A DNA stretch of 64,000 bases, from NCBI RefSeq assembly GCF_900230225.1, contig NZ_OCNH01000001.1, forward strand, positions 1,488,001 to 1,552,000. The letters are read 5' to 3'. Every line of letters starts with the position of its first letter. The first letter of the stretch is position 1. Shown here piece after piece: positions 19,159 to 28,556 of the stretch. The translations under genes and the position numbers were made by a program. The stretch is from Spirosoma fluviale (lineage in GTDB: Bacteria > Bacteroidota > Bacteroidia > Cytophagales > Spirosomataceae). The notes beneath the pieces are model-generated. The model was not told the DNA's origin. It searched no databases and was given only the letters and a program-made list of their open reading frames with translations.

Positions 19159-22100
19159 ATGGTAAATAGGAAATTTACTAACTGTATAATTGCCCTCGTA
19201 GTAATAGGCTTACAAAGCAATCTCACCTTTGCCCAGCGGAAAAGTAAACCAGTCCCTAAGTCAACGGCCGTCCAATCGACCGATAGCCTGATCAATGGCC
19301 TGCGCTGGCGCAATATTGGCCCCTTTCGGGGTGGGCGGTCGCTGGCCGCTGCCGGGCATTCGAGCCAGCCGCTAACCTATTATTTCGGGGCCACGGGTGG
19401 TGGCGTCTGGAAAACGATCGACGGCGGTGCCAACTGGTTCATGATCTCGGACAGCACCTTCAAATCCAGTTCAGTCGGCGCGGTTGCCGTGGCTCCTTCC
19501 GACCCGAACACGATTTATGTAGGGATGGGCGAAGCCGATATTCGAAGTAATATTGCCAATGGCGACGGGGTCTATAAATCGACAGACGCCGGAAAAACCT
19601 GGAAACACATTGGCCTAAAAATGGCCGATGCGGTCGCCAGCATTGAAATTCACCCGACCAATCCCGATGTGGCGTATGTGGCCGCTTTAGGAAACCCCTT
19701 TGCTCCCAACAAGGAGCGGGGCCTGTTTCGAACCACCGATGGCGGCAAAACCTGGAAACCCATTCTGACAAAAAATGATAGCACGGGAGCCATCGTCGTA
19801 AAACTCGACCCGAACAACCCGTCTATCGTCTACGCGTCGATGTGGCAGGCCTACCGGAACAGCTACACGATGAGCAGTGGCGGTCCCGGTTGTGGGTTGT
19901 TCAAATCGACCGACGGTGGCGATACCTGGACGAACCTGAGTACCAAACCCGGTATGCCAAAAGGCTTGCTGGGAAAAATCGGGATAACCGTTTCGCCTGC
20001 CAACTCGAACCGGCTCTATGCCATGGTCGAGAATGCAAAAGGTGGTTTATACCGCTCGGACGATGCCGGGGAGTCGTGGCAGTTGATCAATGAAGACAAA
20101 AACCTCTGGCAACGCCCGTGGTATTACATGATGCTGGCCGCCGATCCGCAGGATGAGAACGGCCTGATCGTGCTGAACGTGAACGCCCTGAAATCCTACG
20201 ACGGCGGTAAATCATTTTCGACCATTGGCGTACACCATGGCGATACACACGACATCTGGTGGAACCCCAAAAATCCACAGAACTTTATCATTGCCGATGA
20301 TGGCGGTGCCGAGATCACCTATAACGGGGGCGCAACCTTTTCTGATGTCGACATTCCAACCTCGCAGTTTTACCACGTAGCCGTCGACAACGATTTTCCG
20401 TATAACCTCTACGGCGCTCAGCAGGATAATTCCTCCATTCGAATCGCCAGCCGCACGACCGAGTATTCCATTGGCAAGTCGGCCTGGTATCCGGTATCGG
20501 GTGGCGAGTCGGGTTACATAACTCCCGACCCGAACAATCCGAACGTGACCTACGGCGGTAGCTACGATGGCCTGATTACCCGCTACGATAAAGCGACAGA
20601 CCAGAATCAGGTCATCAACGTGTATCCCGAATATTTCATGGGCGCGCCATCGTCGGCGCGGAAATACCGTTTTCAGTGGACGTATCCCATCGTCTTCTCG
20701 CCCCACGACAGCAAAACGCTGTACATCACCTCGCAATACCTGCACCGCAGTACCGACAATGGCCACTCCTGGCAGGACATCAGCCCCGACCTGACCCGCA
20801 ACGACCCCAAAACCCAGGGCGATACGGGCGGCCCGATCACCAAAGACAATACTGGTGCCGAAACTTTCCCCACGATCTTCACCTTCGCCGAATCGCCGGT
20901 TGAAAAGAATATCTTCTGGGCTGGTTCCGACGATGGACTGATGCACATCAGCCGCGATGGCGGCAAAAACTGGCAGAACATCACCCCGTCCCCATCCATG
21001 TTGCCCGAAATGGCCATTATGAGCATGGTTCACCCATCTGATCACACGGCGGGCAAAGCGTATCTGGCGGCCAAGCGGTACATGTCCGGCGACCGTAAGC
21101 CCTACCTGTTTAAAACGACGGATTACGGCAAAACCTGGACGAGCATATCGGCGGGTATCCCCTCGGATGAGCATTGCCACGTGGTACGCGAGGACCCAAA
21201 TAAACCCGGACTGTTGTACGCCGGAACCGAGCGCGGAGTGTATGTTTCGTTTAACGATGGCGGTTCGTGGGAGAAGTTAAGTATGAATTTACCGGTTACT
21301 CCCGTTCGCGATTTGCAGATTCAGAAGCGCGAGAAAGATTTGGTCATTGCGACCCACGGTCTGGCATTCTGGATCATGGACGACATTAGCCCGCTGCATG
21401 AACTGATGGATGTGAAACAGGGCGGTAAATCGGTGGCGCAGATGCATTTGTTCAAGCCCCGTCATGCCTACCGCATGGAAGGCGGTGCCGGTAATTCTCG
21501 CCGTGGTCGGGCTGCTCCGTCGGACGAAGGCGAAAATGCCCAGAATGGTGTCATTACGCGTTATTATCTCAAAAGCAAGCCGACGAAAGAACTGCGGCTG
21601 ATTTACATGACGACGAACGGCGATACCATCAGTTCGTACTCCAGCACGAAGGACAAAAAAGGACAGCCGCTCAAGATAGCGAAGGAGTTTTATCAGGACG
21701 AAACCGTCCAACGACCCGGCTCAATACCCGCCAGTCCGGGTATGAATGTGTTCGTTTGGGACATGCGTTATCCCGATGCCACCGCCGTTGACGGCATCAA
21801 CGTAATGTGGACGGGGCGTGGAACGGGAGCGAAAGTCATTCCCGGCATGTACAAAGTTCGGATGTTGCTGGGCGATTCGCTGATCTCAGAGCAGCCCATT
21901 GAAATCCGGAAAAACCCCCGTTTAGCGATCACCGCTGCCGAATACCAGGAGCAGTTTGACCTTTTGCAGAAGATCAACGGAAAGCTGTCCGAAACGCATA
22001 AAGCCATCAACCAGCTTCGCCTGATCAGAACCCAGATCAACGGCTATACGAATGGTGTGAAAGACCCGAAAATTGCCGAGAAGTTCAAAAACGCGGCCAA

Positions 22101-22395
22101 GCCCATCGTTGAGGAGTTGGATAAAATTGAATCGACCCTGATGCAGCCGAAGTCGAAAGCACCGCAGGACGCTCTGGCGTATCCGATTCGTCTGAACGAC
22201 AAAATTGCCGGTGTAGCTTCGGTTGTTTCCTCGGCCGATACCAAGCCAACCAAATCATCGTACACCGCGTATGATGACCTCTCGAAACAGATTGATACTG
22301 CGCTGACGAAGCTGAAAGAAGTTATCAACACGCAGGTGCCGAGCTTCAATAAAATGGTAACCGAGCAGCAGGTGCCCGCAATTATTTTGAATTAA
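19159..22395 (+). CDS. Exported VPS10/sortilin-like BNR-repeat propeller protein (paralog 4)
   Basis: A 1078-residue protein. The ATG at 19159 (MVNRKFTNCIIALVVIG) starts the signal peptide, which is cleaved near TFAQ; an in-frame ATG at 19078 directly abuts the receptor stop codon but adds a non-signal leader, so it is not preferred. It carries [12 protein letters not shown], Asp boxes ([32 protein letters not shown]), VHHGDTHDIW, YGAQQDNS and SGGESGYI, then a basic insert (SRRGRAA), an Ig-like part and a long helical tail with repeated Lys/Ile/Leu heptads. It is tightly linked to the heme-type receptor, in the same transcription unit. Its function is not known. Confidence 0.9.
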   Translation: MVNRKFTNCIIALVVIGLQSNLTFAQRKSKPVPKSTAVQSTDSLINGLRWRNIGPFRGGRSLAAAGHSSQPLTYYFGATGGGVWKTIDGGANWFMISDSTFKSSSVGAVAVAPSDPNTIYVGMGEADIRSNIANGDGVYKSTDAGKTWKHIGLKMADAVASIEIHPTNPDVAYVAALGNPFAPNKERGLFRTTDGGKTWKPILTKNDSTGAIVVKLDPNNPSIVYASMWQAYRNSYTMSSGGPGCGLFKSTDGGDTWTNLSTKPGMPKGLLGKIGITVSPANSNRLYAMVENAKGGLYRSDDAGESWQLINEDKNLWQRPWYYMMLAADPQDENGLIVLNVNALKSYDGGKSFSTIGVHHGDTHDIWWNPKNPQNFIIADDGGAEITYNGGATFSDVDIPTSQFYHVAVDNDFPYNLYGAQQDNSSIRIASRTTEYSIGKSAWYPVSGGESGYITPDPNNPNVTYGGSYDGLITRYDKATDQNQVINVYPEYFMGAPSSARKYRFQWTYPIVFSPHDSKTLYITSQYLHRSTDNGHSWQDISPDLTRNDPKTQGDTGGPITKDNTGAETFPTIFTFAESPVEKNIFWAGSDDGLMHISRDGGKNWQNITPSPSMLPEMAIMSMVHPSDHTAGKAYLAAKRYMSGDRKPYLFKTTDYGKTWTSISAGIPSDEHCHVVREDPNKPGLLYAGTERGVYVSFNDGGSWEKLSMNLPVTPVRDLQIQKREKDLVIATHGLAFWIMDDISPLHELMDVKQGGKSVAQMHLFKPRHAYRMEGGAGNSRRGRAAPSDEGENAQNGVITRYYLKSKPTKELRLIYMTTNGDTISSYSSTKDKKGQPLKIAKEFYQDETVQRPGSIPASPGMNVFVWDMRYPDATAVDGINVMWTGRGTGAKVIPGMYKVRMLLGDSLISEQPIEIRKNPRLAITAAEYQEQFDLLQKINGKLSETHKAINQLRLIRTQINGYTNGVKDPKIAEKFKNAAKPIVEELDKIESTLMQPKSKAPQDALAYPIRLNDKIAGVASVVSSADTKPTKSSYTAYDDLSKQIDTALTKLKEVINTQVPSFNKMVTEQQVPAIILN

Positions 22396-22399
22396 CTGT

Positions 22400-22443
22400 G
22401 TAGTACCGCATCGGCGTCCCGGCGACCTCCCGGTCGGTACTAC
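22400..22443. repeat. Short inverted repeat after paralog 4
   Basis: Arms GTAGTACCG (22400-22408) and CGGTACTAC (22435-22443) with a GC-rich centre that can pair further (GTCCCGG/CTCCCGGT region). It resembles a degraded version of the repeat at 9818-9896. It lies between the propeller gene and the PepSY gene. Confidence 0.6.
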
Positions 22444-22455
22444 TAATCAATACCT

Positions 22456-23511
22456 ATGTTCTCCGATAAAAATATTTACCGATACCACCGAATTCTTGGT
22501 TTGGTTGGCGGTCTTTTCATTCTACTCCTGACCGTCACCGGCTCCATTCTGGTCGTTGAAAAGCAGGTTGATTCGTTACTGAATCCAACCCTGACTCAGG
22601 TTGAACCCGCTGGTCAACGCCAGCCCTACAGTAAACTGATTGCCGCCCTTAACCAGCAATATCCAGCGGCTACCCTACGAAACATACGGTTGTCGGATAG
22701 CCCCACCGAAGCCATCCGGGCCGATCTGATGGACAAGGGCGAACGGGTCTGGGTATCCATCAACCCCTATACCGGAGCCATTATCGGGGCTCGACAAGCC
22801 GAGGCAACGTTAATCCGGCGGGCACGTGAGCTGCACGAAAATTTGTTGCTGGAGCCTGTAGGCGGCTTTGTGATGGGACTGGCGGGTATTTGCCTGATGG
22901 GGTCTGTGCTGACTGGAACCTGGTATTACCGGCGGTCGCTGCTGAGCGTGTTCAAGATTGGCGTACGCTGGAACAAAGCCCCCCGGATTGTGTATGCCGA
23001 CATTCATAAGTGGCTTGGCGTTGTGGCGTTGCTGTTCATGCTTATGATGAGTGCCACGGGTATTTTCTTCCACTGGGAACAGATCGAGCGGAAGTTTGGC
23101 GATGGGCGAAAATCAGAAAATACAACGGCTGCTCCAATATCGTTGTCAACGATTCCGGTTGATGCAGCAGTGACTTCTGCTAAGGCATCCATTGCTGATT
23201 TTCAGCCTCAGCTCATCGATTTTCCCAAACCGGGCGATACCACAATGGTCATTCGGGGCAATATGCCGGGTAGCCTTCGGATACTTGGGAAGTACAACGT
23301 GTCGGCCACGGTCGATGCCCGGACTGGAAAATACATCAGCGGATTCGACGCCCGCGATGCCGATCTGGAATACATCGCCGAACATATTTTCGAGGAACTG
23401 CACTTTGGTCGTTACGGCGGCATCATTACCCAAGTGCTTTACATTATTCTGGCAATGGCCACCGCTATCGTAACCGTTAGTGGGTTGTTCTTGTGGTATT
23501 TGAAGAAGTGA
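22456..23511 (+). CDS. PepSY-associated TM protein (PiuB/FoxB-like)
   Basis: A 351-residue inner-membrane protein with the PepSY_TM layout: a first TM helix (HRILGLVGGLFILLLTVTG, about 13-33), a periplasmic PepSY loop, two central helices (FVMGLAGICLMGSVLTGTWYY in substance, and HKWLGVVALLFMLMMSATG) and a last helix at the C-terminus (about 327-348). Conserved His residues lie at the ends of helices (YRYHR, ADIHKW, FFHWEQ). Relatives are found with siderophore and heme receptors and are proposed or shown to reduce ferric iron. Here it lies 60 nt after a propeller gene downstream of a heme-type receptor, which fits that role. The reaction itself is inferred. Confidence 0.85.
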   Translation: MFSDKNIYRYHRILGLVGGLFILLLTVTGSILVVEKQVDSLLNPTLTQVEPAGQRQPYSKLIAALNQQYPAATLRNIRLSDSPTEAIRADLMDKGERVWVSINPYTGAIIGARQAEATLIRRARELHENLLLEPVGGFVMGLAGICLMGSVLTGTWYYRRSLLSVFKIGVRWNKAPRIVYADIHKWLGVVALLFMLMMSATGIFFHWEQIERKFGDGRKSENTTAAPISLSTIPVDAAVTSAKASIADFQPQLIDFPKPGDTTMVIRGNMPGSLRILGKYNVSATVDARTGKYISGFDARDADLEYIAEHIFEELHFGRYGGIITQVLYIILAMATAIVTVSGLFLWYLKK

Positions 23512-23598
23512 CATAGAGCTACAAACTGATGGGTTCTGGTGGTGTGGGGTCTGAAGACTCAACATCACCAGGACCCATTAGTTTGTAGCTCTATGTCA
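23509..23598. repeat. 36-nt-arm inverted repeat that includes the PepSY gene stop codon
   Basis: Arms 23509-23544 and 23563-23598 match with three mismatches and an 18-nt loop. The first base of the left arm is the T of the TGA stop codon of the preceding gene. It probably forms the 3' end structure of that transcript. Confidence 0.9.
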
Positions 23599-23602
23599 TC
23601 AG

Positions 23603-24165
23603 GATGTATGTTAACATGGATATTTTTCGACCCTGTTAATGAGCAATTTTACTTAACATAAGTAAACCATAGCCAGCGTTATTGGATTCGCTTGATAACC
23701 GATCTTGTACTTGGTTTATGTGGGTAAAGGCCGATATTCTTCATCAATGTCCGGAGCTTCGAAATAGATTTATTCATCAAATAAGTCAAAGCACTGAAAA
23801 AAAAGAAGAAGTTTTTTGAAAAATTTTTAAAGTTTTGTTTTTATATATTTAAAAAATAAAACTTTAAATTTACATTAATTAATTTATGAATATAAAAGAT
23901 TATTCATAGAATGAGGCTTTAATTGTTAATTAATAAAAGAGAATAAATATTAACAATAAAGTGTGTATATATTAGACTTATTCATATTTATATTATCAGT
24001 AAAAGAATTTTTTTTAGCAATAATATATGAAAATGATGATCTAAGTTAATAGAGTATCGTTCAATTCTTTGTAGTCTAATTGTCAGATGAAAATGATTTC
24101 ATTTTCTGGTCGTAGCTTTGTTTTCAACCTACAGAATGGTGTGAATTTTAAACAGCTTTACTACC
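23603..24165. other. AT-rich gap, no convincing gene
   Basis: About 560 nt without a supported gene. From about 23790 to 24060 the sequence is almost all A and T with long homopolymer runs, unlike the rest of the window. A 32-codon frame on the minus strand (23679-23777, MNKSISKLRTLMKNIGLYPH...) has sensible composition but no recognised family. A perfect 8-bp palindrome (GAAAATGA-TT-TCATTTTC, 24089-24106) lies about 60 nt before the acyltransferase start and may be an operator. Confidence 0.5.
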
Positions 24166-25323
24166 ATGAGTATGAAAGTAAAAGAATCTTCTCATTTGTC
24201 CTTTTTAGACGGACTAAGAGCAATTGCTGCTTTATACGTTGTTCTATATCATGCTAAAATGCAGGTTATAGACAAGCCCAAAATACAAATAGTAAACCTA
24301 TTGGGACGTATGTTTGACTTCGGGCATTATGCCGTTGATGTATTCATTGTTATATCCGGGTTTTGCTTAATGCTTCCAGTGGTAAAAAATAAAGGAATTT
24401 TACCTAGAAGCACATTCGATTTTATTAAGAGACGGGCTAAACGCATATTACCGCCTTATTATTTATCAATAGTCTTTGCCTTAATACTTATCGCTACGCT
24501 AATTGGTGAGAAAACGAATACACATTGGGATACATCTATTCCAGTTTCAATTTTCGATATTTTAACTCACCTCGTTTTAATTCAAGATATATTTTTGGAT
24601 TCAAGTACAAAGATTAGCCATTCTCTTTGGTCTGTTTCTGTTGAATGGAGAATATATTTACTCTTTCCAGCTATGCTTATTTTTTGGAGAAGTAAAGGGC
24701 CATTTATAGTAACATTTTTGGCAATTTTCATTTCATGTTTATTGTGGTTTTCTTTAGATGTAATGACTATACCTAATTTAAACATGACTGAATATGGTAT
24801 GTGTATCCACTATATAGGCCTTTTTGCAATGGGTATGTTAGCGGCAGAAATATCGTTTTCTATGCAGCCTTTTTATGGTAAAATCAGACAGAATATATCG
24901 GGTATGCATCTACAGTACTTACCATTCTTAATCTTCATGGTAGCGATGGCTCTAAAAAATTATACACATTGGGTATTGATCGATATTCTCATAGGCTGTT
25001 CCGCATCTACTTTGTTAATAGGGCTTTCTACAAACAAACTTAACAAAGTTAAGAGGCTACTCTCCTGGAATCCGTTGGTGTTTATTGGAACTTTTGCTTA
25101 TAGTATATATCTAGTTCATCCTCCTCTTCTTCAGGTTATTCATCAGTACTTCCTAAATCCATTGAACCTAAGTACAGATGCTCTACTTATAGTTTTTCTT
25201 TTTGTAAGTCCAATATTTGTCGTATTTCTAGCTTATATTTTCTTTCTAGTGGCCGAAAAGCCGTTTATTCCTGGAAAAAAACATAAAAGTTATGATATCG
25301 CGAAAGTGACCGTCAATAGCTAA
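24166..25323 (+). CDS. Acyltransferase 3 family membrane protein (OafA/YrhL-like)
   Basis: A 385-residue polytopic protein with about ten TM helices. The N-terminus has the family block FLDGLRAIAALYVVLYHA (His in the first helix), followed by a cytoplasmic loop FIKRRAKRILPPYY with the Arg-rich motif and SHSLWSVSVEWRIYLLFPA. Members transfer O-acetyl or other acyl groups to cell-surface polysaccharides, peptidoglycan or antibiotics. The substrate here cannot be told. Codon use is strongly AT-biased relative to the neighbours and the gene is alone between AT-rich DNA and an odd 330-nt gap, which suggests horizontal acquisition. A second ATG two codons downstream is possible. Confidence 0.88.
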   Translation: MSMKVKESSHLSFLDGLRAIAALYVVLYHAKMQVIDKPKIQIVNLLGRMFDFGHYAVDVFIVISGFCLMLPVVKNKGILPRSTFDFIKRRAKRILPPYYLSIVFALILIATLIGEKTNTHWDTSIPVSIFDILTHLVLIQDIFLDSSTKISHSLWSVSVEWRIYLLFPAMLIFWRSKGPFIVTFLAIFISCLLWFSLDVMTIPNLNMTEYGMCIHYIGLFAMGMLAAEISFSMQPFYGKIRQNISGMHLQYLPFLIFMVAMALKNYTHWVLIDILIGCSASTLLIGLSTNKLNKVKRLLSWNPLVFIGTFAYSIYLVHPPLLQVIHQYFLNPLNLSTDALLIVFLFVSPIFVVFLAYIFFLVAEKPFIPGKKHKSYDIAKVTVNS

Positions 25324-25651
25324 TCCTGTTTACCAGAGCTCGGTTTCAACTTCTCAGCCGAACGCCTTCGTCCAGTTCACTGCCGATTTTCAGACACAAC
25401 TACCCCTCTTATTTGCCAGTGTATAGTACACGTCAGACCGCCAGCGAGAACCAGGCCATTTTGGCCTCCTCACTGGCGGAGCGCTAAATTCCAGACCCAG
25501 ATGCGGGTCAAGCGAAGTTCACAGACCTTGGTAGGTGCTAGACTCACCAAGGAGAGTAGTTACTAGTTGAGCAACCACCGAGTAAGTCGCTACCAAAGCT
25601 TTAAGGTTTAACAATGATCCTGATACAAAGCTTAAGACACACATGGCTTGA
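25324..25651. other. Gap with possible gene remnants
   Basis: About 330 nt after the acyltransferase. The base composition returns toward that of the host. One plus-strand frame stays open for about 75 codons up to 25564 (it includes LGFNFSAERLRP) and a second frame gives NAFVQFTADFQTQLP before a stop, but neither has a good start or a recognised family; they may be fragments of a decayed gene. A hairpin CCGCCAG...CTGGCGG spans about 25439-25479. Confidence 0.35.
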
Positions 25652-26530
25652 CTAATAAATCTCTCCGCGCGCAGCTTTCAGGGTATTCTGCATCAGTGAG
25701 CAGATGGTCATCAGACCAACTCCGCCCGGAACCGGGGTGATGAAGCTCGTTTTCGGCGCTACTTCGTCGAATTTGACGTCGCCTTTGAGAGAAAAGCCGC
25801 TTTTCTTGCTGGCATCCGGCACCCGCTCCAGACCCACGTCGATAACCACGGCTCCCTCTTTTACCATATCAGCCGTAACGAACTCTGGTTTGCCAAGGGC
25901 AGCTACCAGAATATCGGCAGAGCGGCATATCTCGGCGAGGTTTTGCGTCCGGCTGTGAGTGATGGTTACGGTGCAATTGCCGGGATACGTATTCCGCTGC
26001 ATTAGAATCGACATTGGTAAGCCCACAATCTGACTCCGGCCGACAACCACACAGTGTTTCCCGGCGGTTTTAATGTCGTATCGTTTAATCATTTCCAGAA
26101 CGCCCTGTGGCGTCGCCGAAATGTAGGCGGGTAATCCTTTCGCCATTCGGCCAATGTTTATCGGGTGAAAACCGTCCACATCTTTGGCGGGATTGATGGT
26201 TTCCATTACGCGGTCGGGATTGATATGGTCGGGGAGGGGGAGCTGGACGATCAGGCCGTCCATATCGGGATTTTCGTTCACCTCGCGAACCTTGTCGAGA
26301 AGTTCATCTTCCGTAACCGACGGGTCGAATCGGATGAGGGTAGAGTGCATGCCAACCTCTTCGCAGTTTTTCATTTTAGAGGCCACGTAGGTTTCCGAGG
26401 CTCCTTTATTGCCTACCAGAATAGCGACCAGATGCGGGATTTTGCCACCCTGCTCTTTGATCTGTGCGACTTCTGCCGCGATTTCCTGTTTTATTTGTGC
26501 TGAAAGAAACTTACCGTCAAGGAGTTGCAT
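25652..26530 (-). CDS. folD: Bifunctional methylenetetrahydrofolate dehydrogenase/cyclohydrolase FolD
   Basis: A 292-residue cytoplasmic enzyme that converts 5,10-methylene-THF to 10-formyl-THF with NADP. Seen are [14 protein letters not shown] with the catalytic Lys, [27 protein letters not shown], the nucleotide-binding [13 protein letters not shown] and the C-terminal [16 protein letters not shown]. The ATG at 26530 ([12 protein letters not shown]) is preferred over an in-frame ATG at 26575. It is 56 nt downstream of the DUF4385 gene on the same strand and may share its transcript. Confidence 0.95.
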   Translation of the reverse strand: MQLLDGKFLSAQIKQEIAAEVAQIKEQGGKIPHLVAILVGNKGASETYVASKMKNCEEVGMHSTLIRFDPSVTEDELLDKVREVNENPDMDGLIVQLPLPDHINPDRVMETINPAKDVDGFHPINIGRMAKGLPAYISATPQGVLEMIKRYDIKTAGKHCVVVGRSQIVGLPMSILMQRNTYPGNCTVTITHSRTQNLAEICRSADILVAALGKPEFVTADMVKEGAVVIDVGLERVPDASKKSGFSLKGDVKFDEVAPKTSFITPVPGGVGLMTICSLMQNTLKAARGEIY

Positions 26531-26586
26531 AAGGTAGTCGTCAATGATTGATCGAATCAGCCGCAAAGGTCGCAAAGATTAGGGAA

Positions 26587-27087
26587 CTACCCGTATTTCT
26601 GCTGCCATTCCTTCTTTAGTTTCTTGTAGTCGGCATCTTCCCGTGCTTCGAGGTACTTCCCGTAAAATATCCGGGCCGACTCCGCTTTTACCGGGTCTTC
26701 TTCGCGGGGCAACTGATCGCGGCCGTGTGCGCCGGACTGCCCTTTTTTGTCGTCAGGGACGGGACCGTTGTATTTTTGACCGGTTTTGTGGTTCGCGTAA
26801 CGCCTTGACCGGGTGTATCCCATTTGCAGAAACTTCCTGGCCATGTCCATGCCAATGAAGTCTCCTTTTTCCTTATAATCGAGAAAGAGCTGGTAGATCT
26901 TTTCGGACGATTCGCGGGCAATGTCGGGGGTTTTAAATCGCCAGTAGGGCAAGATTTCGTCTTTGTAGGGCCGTACCAGCAGTACGCCCATTTCGCCCTT
27001 GCCAACGCGGTAGAGTTCGGGTTGTTCGCGAAGGTTCAGCGTTCGGTAGTCAAGGTCGTAGTTAAATGCGCGATTGTTTTCTGGCAT
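26587..27087 (-). CDS. DUF4385 family protein
   Basis: A 166-residue cytoplasmic protein. Conserved parts are YRVGKGEMGVLLVRPYKDE, LPYWRFKTPDIARES and GMDMARKFLQMGYTRSRRYANH, which identify DUF4385 (PF14328). The family is widespread in bacteria and its function is unknown. It has many charged and aromatic residues and no membrane segments. It precedes folD on the same strand. Confidence 0.85.
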   Translation of the reverse strand: MPENNRAFNYDLDYRTLNLREQPELYRVGKGEMGVLLVRPYKDEILPYWRFKTPDIARESSEKIYQLFLDYKEKGDFIGMDMARKFLQMGYTRSRRYANHKTGQKYNGPVPDDKKGQSGAHGRDQLPREEDPVKAESARIFYGKYLEAREDADYKKLKKEWQQKYG

Positions 27088-27198
27088 AGGCTGTCATTTT
27101 TTGTCGTGTAGGTATAACAAAAAAAGAGCAGCCAGGGGTTGTGACCGGCTGGTACAATCTTCCTGATTTGCTTAATTTTCCACTAAAATGAAAGGTCT

Positions 27199-27738
27199 AT
27201 GATTTGGTACAACAAACCCGCCATCTGGTCGGAAGATAAGGACAGTGTATTTATGCGGGTGGATGGCGGCACGGATTTCTGGCGAGTGACGCATTACGAC
27301 TTCATCCGCGATAACGGCCATTTTTACTACCGGGAGCAGAGTGGTGATTTTGTCGCCAGCGTTAAAGTGACGGGCCAGTATAAAGCGCTGTACGACCAGG
27401 CCGGACTAATGCTCCGGCTCGATGAGCAGAACTGGATAAAGACCGGTATCGAGTACGTCGATGAACTCCAGAATGTTAGTGCCGTTGTCACGCGTCAGTT
27501 TTCGGACTGGTCGGTGAGTCCCCAGACCCATCACCCGGAGTCGATCTACCTGCGTCTGACCCGTCAGGGCGATTCCGTTCGAATCGATTATTCCTTTGAC
27601 GATTTTACGTACCAATTACTCCGGCTAGCTTACTTTTCACCCGATGTTACCGTACAAATTGGCCTGATGGCAGCCGCTCCAGATGGAAATGGGTTTGACG
27701 TAGTCTTCGAGCAGTTTACGGTGCTTGATATATCCTGA
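27199..27738 (+). CDS. DUF1349 family protein (concanavalin-like fold)
   Basis: A 179-residue protein with no signal peptide. The stretch YDQAGLMLRLDEQNWIKTGIEYVD and the following SAVVTRQFSDWSV are the core of DUF1349, a beta-sandwich related to concanavalin A-like lectins (yeast Ree1, a regulator of enolase, belongs to it). It is probably a cytoplasmic sugar- or protein-binding module. The gene stands alone on the plus strand, convergent with the PPOX gene whose stop is 9 nt away. Confidence 0.85.
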   Translation: MIWYNKPAIWSEDKDSVFMRVDGGTDFWRVTHYDFIRDNGHFYYREQSGDFVASVKVTGQYKALYDQAGLMLRLDEQNWIKTGIEYVDELQNVSAVVTRQFSDWSVSPQTHHPESIYLRLTRQGDSVRIDYSFDDFTYQLLRLAYFSPDVTVQIGLMAAAPDGNGFDVVFEQFTVLDIS

Positions 27739-27746
27739 ATGGCCGT

Positions 27747-28385
27747 TTAAGGGGCTAGCCACGTCATTTTTGACTCAGGCTCGTACTGGAATTTCGCCCG
27801 GACCTGTCCTTCGCGGCTTAGTCGTAAATAGTCCATCGCTAACACCCGGCACTCGATTACGGCAAAGTTTGGCCGACCCGCTTCACTTGCTTCGGGTGTT
27901 GGCAGGTTAGCACCCAGAGCGGGCGGAAAGCCGGGATAGGGGGCGGGTTGCTCACTGCCCGGCTCCTGCTCAGAAAGGTAGTTCTTGCGGCTGCCCACGC
28001 CAACCTCTTTCCAATGCTCATCGGCAATATAATCATCGGAATGTAAGTGAGTTTCGACAGTAAACCGAAGCTGCGTTCGGAGCGTTTCGTCCCAAAAGAG
28101 CAGTGTAGCGGCCGGGAATGCTTCGAATTGCATCACCTTAGCGGCCCGGACATCTGTATGGAACCAGATATACTTGCGGTCGGTATCAACTTTCCGAAGT
28201 ACCACGGTGCGGGCATCGGCACTGGTTTCGGTTCGAGAGGCAACAATCATCGTTTTAAATCCGGGAGCAGGGGAGGCATCGGTGCGTTCGTCGAGAACGG
28301 ATGCCAGTTGCTGCCAGCTAGCCTTTGCAATATCGGCAAGTGAATGGGTCGGTCCGGGGTAAACGGAGGGTTCAGGTGAAGTCAT
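27747..28385 (-). CDS. Pyridoxamine 5'-phosphate oxidase-like FMN-binding protein (Alr4036 type)
   Basis: A 212-residue split-barrel flavoprotein. GFKTMIVASRTETSADARTVVLRKVD followed by IWFHTDVRAAKVMQF and ATLLFWDETLRTQLRF match the FMN-binding PPOX family; the C-terminal YLRLSREGQVRAKFQY is the dimerisation/FMN part. It lacks the full PdxH C-terminal signature, so true PNP oxidase activity is doubtful. The start MTSPEPS (28385) was chosen; an in-frame ATG six codons upstream (28403) is equally possible. Confidence 0.85.
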   Translation of the reverse strand: MTSPEPSVYPGPTHSLADIAKASWQQLASVLDERTDASPAPGFKTMIVASRTETSADARTVVLRKVDTDRKYIWFHTDVRAAKVMQFEAFPAATLLFWDETLRTQLRFTVETHLHSDDYIADEHWKEVGVGSRKNYLSEQEPGSEQPAPYPGFPPALGANLPTPEASEAGRPNFAVIECRVLAMDYLRLSREGQVRAKFQYEPESKMTWLAP

Positions 28386-28556
28386 TCGAATGAAAGTAGG
28401 CATTTAGAGCCGTGTACAGGCTGGTAAACGTGTGGTAGACTTTATTTGTTTGTCTTCGAAAGGTATTGGTTAAATGCCGCAATCAGATAACTGGTTGGGG
28501 TATTTAACCGTTTAACAGATACATCAATCACCGTTCTAAACCGGCTTACTAATCGT

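Noticed and set aside
20212-21180. A 322-codon open frame on the minus strand
   Set aside because: Antisense to paralog 4; the translation shows no family features and the plus-strand gene is well supported.
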